From Thermosyntropha sp. (GTDB lineage: Bacteria; Bacillota; Syntrophomonadia; Syntrophomonadales; Syntrophomonadaceae): a DNA stretch of 64,000 nt. Below are positions 17,747 to 27,135 of this stretch, piece after piece. The number at the start of each line of letters is the position of its first letter. The stretch's first letter is position 1. Where the stretch lies: positions 1-64,000 of the forward strand of contig NZ_JACDOH010000008.1 of the NCBI RefSeq assembly GCF_017656155.1, given 5' to 3'. The notes beneath the pieces were generated by a model. The model was not told the DNA's origin. It searched no databases and saw only the letters and a list, made by a program, of their open reading frames with translations. The position numbers and the translations under genes were made by a program.

Positions 17747-17775
17747 CAAATTTCGCTAATTTAATATACGCAGAA

Positions 17776-17812
17776 AATAAACTGGACTGTGGAAGCAGCA
17801 GTTTATTTTTTT
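17776..17812 (+). terminator. Terminator after the HDOD gene
   Basis: AATAAACTG (17776-17784) pairs with CAGTTTATT (17799-17807), followed by T5. It lies 30 bases behind the HDOD stop. Confidence 0.75.
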
Positions 17813-17926
17813 ATAAATGGAATAATTTTGTATACTTTACACAAAAAACACTGGAAATATATTTTTTTTGATAATATAATTTCTTATTATATATTTTTTT
17901 TTTGTTTGAAAAAGGGTGGATTTCTT

Positions 17927-18592
17927 TTGCAAAGTACCAGAATATTTTCAGGTGGATTTGGTAGCGGAAAAAGCGAAATAGCATTAAATTTTGCTTTACA
18001 AAAAAAGAGCGAAGGCAGCGGGGAAGTAATATTAGCAGATTTGGATCTGGTTAATCCTTACTTTGCGTCCCGTGAGGTTAAAGGGGCTTTAAACTCAAGA
18101 GGGATAAGGGTGTTGTGTCCGGCGGAAGAGTTATCTTTTGGGGATGTTCCCAACATACCTCCGGAAATTATTGGTATTTTAAAACAAGATAATGATATGA
18201 TAATTGATTTGGCAGGTGATGAGATAGGGGCAATAGTGTTGGGCTATATTCACGAGTATTTAATCGAAAGGCAGGGTTTTGAATTTTTTCTGGTAATAAA
18301 TCCTTACCGACCTTTCGCCGGGGATATTGAAAGCATAAAAGAATTAAAGAAATGTCTGGAAAGAGCTTCTGGTTTGAAGTTTACGGCTATTATAAGTAAT
18401 CCCAATCTGGTAGAAGAGACTACCGCAGATATTATAAAAAAAGGACATGAAAAGGTTGTGCGGTATGCTGACAAATTAAATCTTCCCATAAGGTATTTAA
18501 CTGTTGAAGAAAGGTTTTATCCTGAACTTGCAGCTTTTTATCCGGATATAATAAAAGGATTAAATCTCAATTTGCGGCCGCAATGGCTCTAG
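17927..18592 (+). CDS. P-loop NTPase upstream of the 2-oxoacid oxidoreductase genes
   Basis: 221 aa from the TTG at 17927, which follows AAGGGTGG; a longer frame from 17789 runs through terminator and AT-rich leader and is not credible. GGFGSGKSE (about residues 9-17) is a Walker A loop, and the LADLDLVNPYFASREVKG segment resembles switch regions of SIMIBI-class ATPases. It lies 27 bases ahead of the ferredoxin gene of the KOR operon, so a role in cofactor insertion or assembly is conceivable, but unproven. Confidence 0.75.
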   Translation: MQSTRIFSGGFGSGKSEIALNFALQKKSEGSGEVILADLDLVNPYFASREVKGALNSRGIRVLCPAEELSFGDVPNIPPEIIGILKQDNDMIIDLAGDEIGAIVLGYIHEYLIERQGFEFFLVINPYRPFAGDIESIKELKKCLERASGLKFTAIISNPNLVEETTADIIKKGHEKVVRYADKLNLPIRYLTVEERFYPELAAFYPDIIKGLNLNLRPQWL

Positions 18593-18619
18593 TTTAGCTG
18601 GTATAGGGGGAAGTATAAT

Positions 18620-18835
18620 ATGGCTAAAGGAAGGGTCAGATTTTATTCTGATCGTTGTAAAGCATGTGAATTATGTATAAAGTTTTGTCCCAAAGGTGCT
18701 TTAGGCTTAGATAAAAAGAATATCAATGCTTTAGGATATCATCCGGCTACTGTCGTAGATCCCGAAAGGTGCACAGGTTGCGGAACATGTGCTTTAATGT
18801 GCCCGGATCTGGTTATTGAGGTAGAAAGGGAGTGA
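18620..18835 (+). CDS. korD: 2-oxoacid:ferredoxin oxidoreductase, delta (ferredoxin) subunit
   Basis: 71 aa, ATG. Two 4Fe-4S motifs are complete: CKACELCIKFCP (residues 14-25) and CTGCGTCALMCP (residues 53-64). Such small dicluster subunits carry electrons from the KorB site to free ferredoxin. It is the first of four genes spaced by 14 bases or less, all on the same strand. Confidence 0.92.
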   Translation: MAKGRVRFYSDRCKACELCIKFCPKGALGLDKKNINALGYHPATVVDPERCTGCGTCALMCPDLVIEVERE

Positions 18836-18842
18836 TGGCAGC

Positions 18843-19898
18843 ATGGAAAAGGTTTTAATGAAGGGTAATGAAGCTTTAGCTGAAGGAGCTTTAAGGGCTG
18901 GTTGCAAGGCTTATTTTGGCTATCCTATCACTCCGTCCAGCGAAATTGCAGAATATATGGCACGCAAGCTTCCGGACTCGGATGGGGTTTTTTTACAGGC
19001 AGAAAGTGAAATTGCTGCGATAAATATGGTATATGGTGCAGCTTCAACTGGAGCCCGCGTCATGACAGCTTCTTCTGGACCGGGGATAAGTTTGAAGCAG
19101 GAGGGAATTTCTTATATTGCTGAGGCTGAACTTCCATGTCTTATAATAAATATATCTCGGGGAGGTCCAGGATTAGGAGGCATTCAGCCTGCTCAGTCCG
19201 ATTATTTTCAGGCTACCCGGGGTGGGGGACACGGTGACTATCATGTTATGGTATTAGCTCCAGCCAGTGTGCAGGAGATGATGGACTTTGCTATTGAAGG
19301 TTTTGAACTGGCTGATAAATATCGAATACCGGTTATGATAATGGCAGAAGGAACTTTGGGACAGATGATGGAACCGATTATTTTACGCGAGCCGGTTACA
19401 AAATTTTATGATAAACCATGGGCGACTACTGGATGCAAGGGAAGAAAACCTAATGTTATTACAACCCTGCATCTACCGCCGGAAGAATTAGAACAGAGGA
19501 ATAAACATTTAAAAAATAAATATGATGAAATAAAATCCAAAGAGAAGCGGGCAGAAGCTTTTATGGTAGAGGATGCTGAGTTGGTTTTGGTTGCTTTTGG
19601 TCTTATGTCTAGAGTAGCTAAGAAAGCAGTTATTGAAGCCCGCAAAAATGGAATAAAAGCAGGACTTATAAGACCTATAACCCTGTGGCCTTTTCCGGAT
19701 CAGCACATAATAGAAGCAGCTGAGACAGCTAAAATTTTTGTATCACTGGAGATTAATATGGGACAGATGGTAGAAGATATTAAATTAGCCTTAAATGGCA
19801 GAGCTAAAGCTGATTTTTACGGCAGGATAGGTGTTATACCCAATCCGGAAGAGATTACGAAGGTAGTCTTCGGAATTGCAGAAAGGGAGGGGCTGTAA
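18843..19898 (+). CDS. korA: 2-oxoacid:ferredoxin oxidoreductase, alpha subunit
   Basis: 351 aa, ATG. GYPITPSSEIAEYMA (residues 27-41) and the ASSGPGISLKQEG segment are typical of the pyrimidine-binding domain, and the C-terminal third forms the transketolase C-like domain (VSLEINMGQMVEDIK). With KorB, KorC and KorD it oxidatively decarboxylates a 2-oxoacid to an acyl-CoA. Substrate could be 2-oxoglutarate or a branched-chain ketoacid; the sequence alone does not decide. Confidence 0.92.
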   Translation: MEKVLMKGNEALAEGALRAGCKAYFGYPITPSSEIAEYMARKLPDSDGVFLQAESEIAAINMVYGAASTGARVMTASSGPGISLKQEGISYIAEAELPCLIINISRGGPGLGGIQPAQSDYFQATRGGGHGDYHVMVLAPASVQEMMDFAIEGFELADKYRIPVMIMAEGTLGQMMEPIILREPVTKFYDKPWATTGCKGRKPNVITTLHLPPEELEQRNKHLKNKYDEIKSKEKRAEAFMVEDAELVLVAFGLMSRVAKKAVIEARKNGIKAGLIRPITLWPFPDQHIIEAAETAKIFVSLEINMGQMVEDIKLALNGRAKADFYGRIGVIPNPEEITKVVFGIAEREGL

Positions 19899-20635
19899 TG
19901 AAGGTTGTTGCCAAAAGGCCGGAAAGCCTTTATTATAAAAAATTCCATTACTGTCCGGGTTGTACCCACGGCATTATCCACAGGATAATTGCAGAATGTA
20001 TTGATGAGATGGAGCTGAGGGAAAAAACGATTGGGGTTTGCCCGGTGGGCTGCGGAGTTTTAGCTTATGAGTATTTTAATTGTGATATGCTGGAAGCAGC
20101 TCATGGTAGGGCACCTGCCATAGCAACCGGGATAAAGCGCATGCTTCAAGATAATTTTGTTTTTACTTATCAAGGAGATGGAGATTTGGCTTCTATTGGT
20201 ATGGCAGAAATAGTTCATGCTTCGGCCCGGGGCGAAAATATCACAGTTATCTTTATCAACAATACTATTTACGGTATGACTGGTGGGCAGATGGCACCTA
20301 CTACTTTGATAGGCCAGGTTACTACCACTTCGCCTTATGGAAGAAGACCTGAACTGACAGGTTATCCGATAAGAATGGCCGAGCTTCTAGCTACCAATGA
20401 AGGATCAGCTTATATTTGTCGTACTTCAGTACATAATCCAGCCCATGTTTTAAAAACTAAAAAGGCTATTAAAAAAGCTATTCAAACTCAGATGGAGAAA
20501 AAAGGTTTTTCGATGGTAGAGATTTTATCTACCTGTCCAACCAACTGGGGAATGAATCCGATTGAAGCTTTAGAAAGAGTAGAAAGGGAAATGATTCCTT
20601 ATTTCCCGTTAGGAGAGTTCAAGGTTAAGGAATAA
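19898..20635 (+). CDS. korB: 2-oxoacid:ferredoxin oxidoreductase, beta (TPP) subunit
   Basis: 245 aa, ATG overlapping the korA stop by one base. Cys residues in YCPGCTHG and CPVGCG bind the internal 4Fe-4S cluster, and GDGDLASIGMAE plus INNTIYGMTGGQ form the thiamine diphosphate and Mg site. Conserved TGGQMAPTT supports the KOR/VOR family. Confidence 0.93.
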   Translation: MKVVAKRPESLYYKKFHYCPGCTHGIIHRIIAECIDEMELREKTIGVCPVGCGVLAYEYFNCDMLEAAHGRAPAIATGIKRMLQDNFVFTYQGDGDLASIGMAEIVHASARGENITVIFINNTIYGMTGGQMAPTTLIGQVTTTSPYGRRPELTGYPIRMAELLATNEGSAYICRTSVHNPAHVLKTKKAIKKAIQTQMEKKGFSMVEILSTCPTNWGMNPIEALERVEREMIPYFPLGEFKVKE

Positions 20636-20649
20636 GGAGGAATGGAAGG

Positions 20650-21198
20650 ATGGCAGAAAAACAGGTTTTATTTGCCGGATTTGGGGGGCAAGGGGTCTTG
20701 TCTATGGGTCAGTTTTTAACCCATGCAGCTTTAAGTGCAGGTAAACATGTATCATGGGTACCTTCATATGGAGCTGAAATGCGCGGAGGCACAGCTAATT
20801 GCCTAGTTACTATATCAGATGAGGAAATAAGTTCTCCTGTAACTGAAAACCCTTTGATGGCAGTTATTTTAAACCGACCTTCTCTTGATAAATTTGAAAA
20901 TAAGATAAAGCCAAATGGCACCTTGGTTGTAAATTCTTCTCTGGTAGATCGTGAACCTGAAAGGGATGATTTGAAAATACTCAAAATCCCGGTAAACAAA
21001 CTGGCAGATGAACTGGGAAATCCGCGGGGAGCTAATATGATATTATTAGGAGCTTATATGGAAAAAACTCAGGTAGTGGAAGTTGAAAGAACCTTAGAGT
21101 ATTTTGATGTTATATTTAAAGGGAAAAAGGAAGAAATTATTCAAAAGAATAAAGAGGCATTTTTAGCGGGAATTGAATATGCCCGCAGGCACTGGTAA
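20650..21198 (+). CDS. korC: 2-oxoacid:ferredoxin oxidoreductase, gamma subunit
   Basis: 182 aa, ATG behind GGAGGAATGG. FAGFGGQGVLSMGQFL (residues 8-23) and the PSYGAEMRGGTANC motif are hallmarks of the gamma domain. It completes the four-subunit enzyme, and a terminator follows, so korDABC, perhaps with the P-loop NTPase, forms one unit. Confidence 0.93.
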   Translation: MAEKQVLFAGFGGQGVLSMGQFLTHAALSAGKHVSWVPSYGAEMRGGTANCLVTISDEEISSPVTENPLMAVILNRPSLDKFENKIKPNGTLVVNSSLVDREPERDDLKILKIPVNKLADELGNPRGANMILLGAYMEKTQVVEVERTLEYFDVIFKGKKEEIIQKNKEAFLAGIEYARRHW

Positions 21199-21223
21199 TT
21201 TATTTGTTGATAATAAAGGATAT

Positions 21224-21256
21224 GCCTTTTGCACCAAAAGTGCAAGGGGCTTTTTT
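21224..21256 (+). terminator. Terminator after korC
   Basis: GCCTTTTGCAC (21224-21234) pairs with GTGCAAGGGGC (21240-21250) with two G-U pairs, followed by six T. Confidence 0.85.
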
Positions 21257-21326
21257 ATTTAAAAGTGATAAACTTCAGCCTCTGGGCATAATATAGAGGA
21301 GAAGCTTATCTTTGAGGTGGAGGAGT

Positions 21327-21821
21327 TTGAAAAAATTTGTTAATCTGGTAGAAAAGATATTGATTCGTATTATTGTAATAACCGTTTTAATTATAGTAGC
21401 AGTACAGGGGCTTATGACTGAAGAACCTTTTCGCTTATATTTAAGTTGGGGAGAGCGATTGGAGGGTCAAAAAATTGAATATCCGGTTAACAAAATAGAT
21501 TCATATGCAGATGAAGATTTAAGTATAAAACCCCCCTATGCATTTTTAGTTATCTCTGCGGATAAATACTCCAGCTTGCCTAAAGCAGTTGTTTTAGTTA
21601 ATAATAAGGAAGTGGAAAGCTTTAAAAACCGGGAAGTACGGCTTAAGGTTATGGCAGGGGATGTAGTGGAAATTGATTCTACTGCCTATGATATCCCGCT
21701 TGAATTTAAGATAACAGAAGTTTCAGATAATTTGGCTTATCCTGAAAAAGGAACAGTATATTGTTCAAACGGGGGACAGGATGGCGGTATGGTAATGATT
21801 GGCGAAGTTATGGTAAAATGA
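21327..21821 (+). CDS. Membrane-anchored protein of unknown function
   Basis: 164 aa from the TTG at 21327, placed behind GGTGGAGG; an upstream in-frame TTG at 21312 lies before that ribosome site. A single hydrophobic helix (about residues 10-30) follows a basic N-terminus, so most of the protein should lie outside the membrane. The outer part is beta-rich with the pairs VVLVNNKEVESF and VKVMAGDVVEID. No catalytic motif is visible. Twin features of a carbohydrate- or peptide-binding fold are possible but not supported. Confidence 0.7.
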   Translation: MKKFVNLVEKILIRIIVITVLIIVAVQGLMTEEPFRLYLSWGERLEGQKIEYPVNKIDSYADEDLSIKPPYAFLVISADKYSSLPKAVVLVNNKEVESFKNREVRLKVMAGDVVEIDSTAYDIPLEFKITEVSDNLAYPEKGTVYCSNGGQDGGMVMIGEVMVK

Positions 21822-21856
21822 AATGAAAAAACTGAATTTTTAAGGTGGGGTAGATT

Positions 21857-22273
21857 ATGGAAGTGGGAAGCAAGGTAGTAGCAAGTTCAGCTATAAAAAT
21901 GGCTTTAACCGCTACCCGTCAGGAAGAAAATATATTAAAGGAAGAACTTTTCAGCAATTATGGAGTAAAAGCAGTAGCGGTAGATTATGGAGGGGAATTT
22001 ATAACTTCAGTGGGAAAAATTGTAGAAAGGTCGGTGGTAGCAGCCAAGAGAGAAGGAGTAATAAAAGATACTCATGCAGAAGAAGGTGCAGTAGCAGGAG
22101 CAGCAAGGGAAGCAATAGCCCAGCTTATGCCAAAGGCATTGGGACTTAACGTAGGGGGGAAAATCGGAATTGCCAGACATAAAGACCATGTAAGTGTGGC
22201 AATATTTTTAGGCATTGGCCTTTTGCATTTAGATGAAGTAGCAATTGGATTAGGCCACAGGGCTGTTTCATGA
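21857..22273 (+). CDS. HutP-family protein
   Basis: 138 aa, ATG behind GGTGGGG. HAEEGAVAGAAREAI (from about residue 74) and the C-terminal VAIFLGIGLLHLDEVAIGLGHR match the HutP family (PF09021), whose Bacillus member is a histidine-activated RNA antiterminator. The first and last metal-binding histidines of that protein appear to be conserved, while the one four residues after the first is Gly here. It sits 30 bases before aroH, far from any hut gene in this window. A role in RNA binding is inferred only. Confidence 0.75.
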   Translation: MEVGSKVVASSAIKMALTATRQEENILKEELFSNYGVKAVAVDYGGEFITSVGKIVERSVVAAKREGVIKDTHAEEGAVAGAAREAIAQLMPKALGLNVGGKIGIARHKDHVSVAIFLGIGLLHLDEVAIGLGHRAVS

Positions 22274-22303
22274 AATATTTATTAAGGTGAGAGGCTGATA
22301 AGA

Positions 22304-22666
22304 TTGAAGGTAAGAGGAATTAGAGGTGCCATAACAGTAAAAGAAGATACGCCTCAGGAAGTTCTGGAGGCTACTAAAGAGTTATTGTTTAAAATTAAAG
22401 AAGAAAATGAATTTGCAGTAGAAGATATTGCCAGTATTTTATTCACAGTAACTTCTGATGTGCGTTCTATTTTTCCTGCCCAGGCTGCTCGCATGATAGG
22501 ATGGGATAAAGTGCCTTTATTGTGCTTTCAGGAGATAGAGGTTCCCGGTGCCCTTCCTAAATGTATACGGGTTCTGGTACATATTAATACCGAAAAAAGC
22601 CAAGAAGAAATAAGACATATTTATCTCAGAGAAGCTAAAAAGTTAAGGCAGGATTTAAGCAGTTAA
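22304..22666 (+). CDS. aroH: Chorismate mutase, AroH class
   Basis: 120 aa, TTG start behind GTGAGAGG. VRGIRGAITV at the N-terminus and VTSDVRSIFPAQAARMIGW near residue 48 are typical of the small trimeric AroH enzymes, including the active-site Arg residues. It converts chorismate to prephenate for phenylalanine and tyrosine; the rest of that pathway (two DAHP synthases, tyrA, aroA) starts 1.5 kb downstream. Confidence 0.95.
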   Translation: MKVRGIRGAITVKEDTPQEVLEATKELLFKIKEENEFAVEDIASILFTVTSDVRSIFPAQAARMIGWDKVPLLCFQEIEVPGALPKCIRVLVHINTEKSQEEIRHIYLREAKKLRQDLSS

Positions 22667-22675
22667 TTTCGAACC

Positions 22676-23089
22676 TTATTCCCCTATAACCTTGATAATA
22701 ACCCTCTTGCGCCTTCTGCCGTCAAATTCGGCGTAGAATATTTCCTGCCAGGGGCCTAAGTCTAAATCGCCGTCAGTTACCGGGACGATAATTTGATGAT
22801 GAACGAGGATGCTTTTAAGATGTGCATCTCCATTGTCTTCACCGGTGCGGTGGTGGTTATAGTCTGGACCAAATGGGGCGATTTGTTCGAGCATGTTATC
22901 TATATCCTGAAGGATTCCGCTTTCATTATCATTTACAAATACTCCTGCACTTATATGCATAGCGCTTACCAGTATAAAACCTTCCTTTATTCCGCTTTTT
23001 TTGCAGGCTTCACGCACTTTATCAGTTATGCGAATATATTCTCTTCTTTTGGCTGTGTTAAACCACAAATATTCGGTGTAGGATTTCAT
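22676..23089 (-). CDS. YjbQ-family protein (UPF0047)
   Basis: 137 aa, minus strand, ATG behind AAGGAGGAAAAA. The conserved [13 protein letters not shown] and [19 protein letters not shown] segments and the C-terminal [19 protein letters not shown] define the YjbQ family (PF01894). Some members have thiamin phosphate synthase side activity, but the true role is not settled. It lies just downstream of the nitrilase gene and is probably co-transcribed with it. Confidence 0.9.
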   Translation of the reverse strand: MKSYTEYLWFNTAKRREYIRITDKVREACKKSGIKEGFILVSAMHISAGVFVNDNESGILQDIDNMLEQIAPFGPDYNHHRTGEDNGDAHLKSILVHHQIIVPVTDGDLDLGPWQEIFYAEFDGRRRKRVIIKVIGE

Positions 23090-23111
23090 TTTTTTTCCTC
23101 CTTAAAACGAT

Positions 23112-23942
23112 TTATTTTTTATATATTGTTTCATATACATCATGTCTAAACTGTTTAAGAAGCGGCAGTTCTTCTCGTATTTTATCGACCAATGAAAGAT
23201 CGAGTTCAGCATAAATTATTTCTTCCTCACTGCCTGCTTCAGCGATTATTTCTCCCCAGGGATTGACTATCATGGAATGTCCCCATACCTGGAAAGAAGC
23301 TTCAGGATTACGGGCTGGGGAAGCGGCAATTACATAAACCTGATTGTCTACTGCTCGGGTTCGCATCAAGAGTTCAAAGTGGGCAGCCCCGGTTTTAAGG
23401 CTGAAAGCGGCAGGTATAATCAGTATCTGGGCTCCTTTTAAAGCGGCTAATTTTGCCCATTCTGGAAAACGACAGTCATAACATATTATAACGGTAAAAG
23501 CTGCTTTAGGATGTGAAATTATGCTGAGTTTATTACCAGAGGTAAAAATATTTGATTCTTTGAAAGTTATTTTGCCGGGAATATCTACATCAAAAAGATG
23601 GACTTTGCGATATATTCCTTTCAGTTCCCCTCTGTCGTCAAAGGTAAAACTGCTGTTGTATATCCTGCCTTTTCTATCTTTTTCCGGAATAGATCCTCCC
23701 ACCAGGTAAATCTGATTTTTTTGTGCCTGGTTTTTTAAAAATGAGGTGGTAGGACCGGGATAAACTTCTGCATATTGTGGGAGAATATCTGTTTGATAGG
23801 GTGCATTGAAAATCTCCGGTAATACAACCAGTTCGCTTCCTTTTTTTGCCGCTTCAGCTATCATTTTTTCTGCTTTTTTAAGATTTTTTTCTTTGTCATT
23901 TTCTACTTTCATTTGACATACAGCAACATTGAGCTTTGACAT
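23112..23942 (-). CDS. Carbon-nitrogen hydrolase (nitrilase/omega-amidase type)
   Basis: 276 aa from the ATG at 23942, which has GAGGAAGGG just upstream; a longer TTG start is less likely. The catalytic triad is visible: Glu43 in VLPEIF, Lys113 in YRKVHLFD and Cys154 in ICYDCRFPE. The family hydrolyses amides such as 2-oxoglutaramate or deaminated glutathione; the YRKVHLFD pattern is close to the omega-amidase/Nit2 group. Exact substrate is not determined. Confidence 0.92.
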   Translation of the reverse strand: MSKLNVAVCQMKVENDKEKNLKKAEKMIAEAAKKGSELVVLPEIFNAPYQTDILPQYAEVYPGPTTSFLKNQAQKNQIYLVGGSIPEKDRKGRIYNSSFTFDDRGELKGIYRKVHLFDVDIPGKITFKESNIFTSGNKLSIISHPKAAFTVIICYDCRFPEWAKLAALKGAQILIIPAAFSLKTGAAHFELLMRTRAVDNQVYVIAASPARNPEASFQVWGHSMIVNPWGEIIAEAGSEEEIIYAELDLSLVDKIREELPLLKQFRHDVYETIYKK

Positions 23943-24084
23943 ATGTCCCTTCCTCAATTATTGGAATCTATAAATAAACAGATTTTTTTTACTAATTATA
24001 TACCATTTTATTGTATTATACTAATAGAGTAAGAACACCTGTTTTAAGGTCAGCAAAGAGATACTGGCTTTAAAATTGGGCAAT

Positions 24085-24104
24085 ATTGGGCAATATAATT
24101 AAAG
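24085..24104 (+). repeat. Tandem GGGCAATATT repeat upstream of the short DAHP synthase
   Basis: The ten-base word occurs twice in direct succession near 24079-24100, giving also a CAATATTG palindrome at the junction. It lies 35-60 bases before the ATG and could be an operator. No gene product binding it is identified. Confidence 0.4.
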
Positions 24105-24138
24105 GATTTATTTTTTATGTTTTTATGGAGGAAAGTTT

Positions 24139-24972
24139 ATGCGGCCGTTTAAATTGGCATCTAAGGAATTTAAGGATCAGAATACGATAATTGAAATAAA
24201 ATCAGATTTTAAACCTGTTTTTATAGGTGAAGGCTACTGCACGGTTATTGCCGGTCCTTGTGCAGTAGAAAGCTGGGAAGGATATCTTGAGACTGCTAAG
24301 TTTCTTAAAAATATAGGGGTGCATATGTTAAGGGGAGGGCTTTTTAAGCCGCGTACGTCTCCTTATTCTTTTCGGGGATTGGGTAAGGAAGGTTTGGATA
24401 TAATGGTTGAAGCCAAGAAGCAAACAGGGCTTCCTCTCGTAACGGAGATTATGGATATAAGAGATTTGGATATTTTATATGACATGATAGATGTTTTACA
24501 GGTTGGAAGCCGAAATATGCAGAATTTTGCGCTTTTAGACGAGCTGGGCAAAGTGGACAAGCCGGTCTTGCTTAAGAGAGGTTTATCAGCGACTATTGAA
24601 GAATGGCTTTTAGCAGCGGAATATATTTTAAATGGCGGCAATGGAAAAGTTATTCTCTGCGAACGGGGAATCAGGACTTTTGAACATTATACCCGTAATA
24701 CTCTGGATATGGGGGCAGTTGCCTTAGTAAAAAATCTTTCTCATCTTCCAGTTATTGTTGATCCTAGCCATGCTACCGGCAAATGGGAACTGGTAACTCC
24801 AGTGGCTAAAGCAGCCATAGCAGCAGGGGCAGATGGTATAATGGTTGAGGTGCATCAAGATCCAGAAAAGGCTTTATCTGATGGCAAACAATCGCTTGAT
24901 CTTAATAGTTTTGCCAATCTGATGGAAAAAGTAAAAAAACTTTCCAGTCTGGAAAATAAGAAAATTATTTGA
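24139..24972 (+). CDS. aroF: DAHP synthase, short form (3-deoxy-7-phosphoheptulonate synthase)
   Basis: 277 aa, ATG behind ATGGAGG. It is a type I-beta catalytic domain: [34 protein letters not shown] and the metal/ligand-binding [13 protein letters not shown]. It lacks the N-terminal ferredoxin-like regulatory domain that its paralogue at 27254 has, so it may be insensitive to aromatic amino acids. The upstream 180 bases hold a tandem GGGCAATATT repeat. Confidence 0.93.
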   Translation: MRPFKLASKEFKDQNTIIEIKSDFKPVFIGEGYCTVIAGPCAVESWEGYLETAKFLKNIGVHMLRGGLFKPRTSPYSFRGLGKEGLDIMVEAKKQTGLPLVTEIMDIRDLDILYDMIDVLQVGSRNMQNFALLDELGKVDKPVLLKRGLSATIEEWLLAAEYILNGGNGKVILCERGIRTFEHYTRNTLDMGAVALVKNLSHLPVIVDPSHATGKWELVTPVAKAAIAAGADGIMVEVHQDPEKALSDGKQSLDLNSFANLMEKVKKLSSLENKKII

Positions 24973-25018
24973 GCTTTTTATGTCTTGGAATAAGGGAGAA
25001 TGGTTGTGGGGGAGAGGT

Positions 25019-27007
25019 ATGGAGTTTGAAATTTTAAGAGAAATTGTAGTTATTTTTGTTTTAGCGGTGGGAGTGCTTTTTTTATGCCACCGTCTCAAGA
25101 TTCCGTCTATAGTCGGTTTTTTGCTTACGGGTGTTTTAGTTGGGCCTTACGGATTAGGTCTGGTAGAATCGTCCGAGCATGTTCATGTAGTAGCGGAAAT
25201 TGGGGTTATTATGCTTCTCTTCAGTATAGGCCTTGAATTTTCTTTTAAAAATCTCGCCAGTATTAAGAAGACTATTTTATTAGGTGGCAGTATTCAGGTA
25301 GGTTTAACTATTCTGTTTACTTTTTTATTGGCTAGTTTTATGGGAATACAAGCAAACAACGCTGTTTTTTTAGGTTTTTTAGTTTCATTAAGTAGTACTG
25401 CTATTGTCTTAAAACAGCTTACCGAAAGGGTAGAAATAAATGCTCCCCATGGAAAGACTGCTTTAGGGATACTTATTTATCAGGATATAATTGTAGTTCT
25501 TATGATGCTTTTTACACCTTTGCTGGGAGAAGGTGGAGGAGCCTCTGAGCCTCTTTCTCTGATTTTGCTTAAAGCAGTTGGCATAATTATTCTGGTATTG
25601 ATACTTTCTCTTTATGTAGTTCCGCCTCTTTTATATCAGATTACCCGCACCCAGAGCCGGGAGCTTTTTATGTTCAGCATAATAGCCATATGCTTTTTTG
25701 TAGCCTGGCTTACTTACAGTGCCGGATTATCGTTGGCTTTAGGTGCTTTTTTGGCCGGGCTTATTATTTCTGAGTCTGAATACAGCCATCAGGCTTTGTC
25801 GAATATTATGCCTTTTATAGATACCTTTACCAGCTTATTTTTTGTTTCTATAGGTATGCTTTTGGATATAAATGTCTTGGCAGGGCATATAGGTGTAATC
25901 TTGTTATTTACCTTTTTACTTATCGCAGGTAAGAGTATAATTGCTGGTTTAGCTGCTGTTGTGTTAGGTTATCCTTTAAGAATAGCTGTTTTAACAGGAT
26001 TTGCTTTGGCTCAAATTGGGGAATTTTCTTTTATTCTAGCTCAAGTAGGTATGAAATATGGACTTATAACTGACAGTCTTTATCAGGGTTTCCTTTCATC
26101 AGCTATATTGACCATGATGTTAACTCCGTTTCTTATGAATTTTGCTCCCAGAGTAGCGCGTTTAGTTTATAAACTGCCTTTGCCGAAAAAGCTTTTGAAA
26201 GGGGCAATACCGGAAATGGAGGAAATAGATGAAGATATAAACAAGGAAAACCATTTGGTTATAATCGGTTATGGACTTAATGGCAGGAACCTTTCCCGGG
26301 CAGCTTCCTATGCCGGAATACCTTATGTTATTCTGGAAATAAATGCTGATACTGTCCGTCAGGAAAAGGCTAAAGGTGAACCTATATACTATGGAGATGC
26401 TACTCATGAACTGGTTTTAAAACATGTTAGTGTGGAAAAGGCCAGGGTGGTAGTTGTTGCCATATCTGATTCGGCTGCTACCCGAAGGGTTACTTATATG
26501 GTAAGAAAGTTAAACCCATTAGCTTATATCATAGTCCGAACCAGGTTTGTGGCTGATATGCATGATTTGTATGAGCTGGGTGCTGACGAGGTTATTCCGG
26601 AAGAATTTGAGACATCTATTGAAATTTTTGCCCGGGTACTGGCTAAATATCTTGTTCCCCATGAAGAGATTGAAGCTTATGTGGAAACAGTACGGCGCGA
26701 AGGTTATGAAATGCTGCGCAGCCTTTCAGAAACAGATCTAAAGATAGATAAAAATAAGCAGATTTTTATGGGAATGGAAATCACCAGCCTGAGAGTGCCG
26801 TCTAATTCATTTGTTGCCGGAAGAAAAATTGAGGATTTGGAGTTGCGAAAGAAACACGGAGTTACAGTTGTTGCTATCCAACATGAAAATAAGGTTGTCC
26901 CCAATCCCGGCGCCCGTGATTTAATCATGCCTGGCGATGTTTTGTTTTTGCTGGGGGAAGCTGAAAAACTGCGGAATTTTGTTCATAAATTTGGGCTTAC
27001 AGATTAA
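25019..27007 (+). CDS. Kef-type monovalent cation:proton antiporter with TrkA domains
   Basis: 662 aa from the ATG at 25019, behind GGGGGAGAGG; an ATG at 24980 is in frame but has a weaker site. Residues 1-380 form about 12 transmembrane helices of the CPA2 family, residues 398-515 a TrkA-N (RCK) domain starting with HLVIIGYGLNGRNL, and the last 90 residues a TrkA-C domain. Such proteins export K+ or Na+ in exchange for protons and are gated by nucleotides. It sits between two DAHP synthases, an arrangement without obvious functional logic. Confidence 0.93.
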   Translation: MEFEILREIVVIFVLAVGVLFLCHRLKIPSIVGFLLTGVLVGPYGLGLVESSEHVHVVAEIGVIMLLFSIGLEFSFKNLASIKKTILLGGSIQVGLTILFTFLLASFMGIQANNAVFLGFLVSLSSTAIVLKQLTERVEINAPHGKTALGILIYQDIIVVLMMLFTPLLGEGGGASEPLSLILLKAVGIIILVLILSLYVVPPLLYQITRTQSRELFMFSIIAICFFVAWLTYSAGLSLALGAFLAGLIISESEYSHQALSNIMPFIDTFTSLFFVSIGMLLDINVLAGHIGVILLFTFLLIAGKSIIAGLAAVVLGYPLRIAVLTGFALAQIGEFSFILAQVGMKYGLITDSLYQGFLSSAILTMMLTPFLMNFAPRVARLVYKLPLPKKLLKGAIPEMEEIDEDINKENHLVIIGYGLNGRNLSRAASYAGIPYVILEINADTVRQEKAKGEPIYYGDATHELVLKHVSVEKARVVVVAISDSAATRRVTYMVRKLNPLAYIIVRTRFVADMHDLYELGADEVIPEEFETSIEIFARVLAKYLVPHEEIEAYVETVRREGYEMLRSLSETDLKIDKNKQIFMGMEITSLRVPSNSFVAGRKIEDLELRKKHGVTVVAIQHENKVVPNPGARDLIMPGDVLFLLGEAEKLRNFVHKFGLTD

Positions 27008-27074
27008 GATTAAATTTTTATTCACGGGGCTTTAATAAAAATAGGCAATGCAGTTTAAAAAAGCTATTGAATTT

Positions 27075-27103
27075 TTAACTTATTTAATTTACCCTAGTAT
27101 AGT
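27075..27103 (+). promoter_or_regulatory. Candidate promoter of the second DAHP synthase
   Basis: TTAACT (27075-27080) and TATAGT (27098-27103) with 17 bases between them. A start near 27110 would produce a leader of about 144 bases that includes the aromatic-rich leader ORF and the hairpins described separately. Confidence 0.4.
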
Positions 27104-27135
27104 GTAGGACGGTTTTAAAAATAAAAAATTGTAGT

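Noticed and set aside
17743-17770. Good TTGACA...TATACG promoter-like pair before the P-loop NTPase
   Set aside because: A transcript from it would start at the terminator hairpin 17776-17812; it overlaps the HDOD stop and is probably fortuitous.
17789-17926. 46-residue N-terminal extension of the P-loop NTPase
   Set aside because: It is encoded by terminator and AT-rich leader sequence; the TTG at 17927 has the ribosome site.
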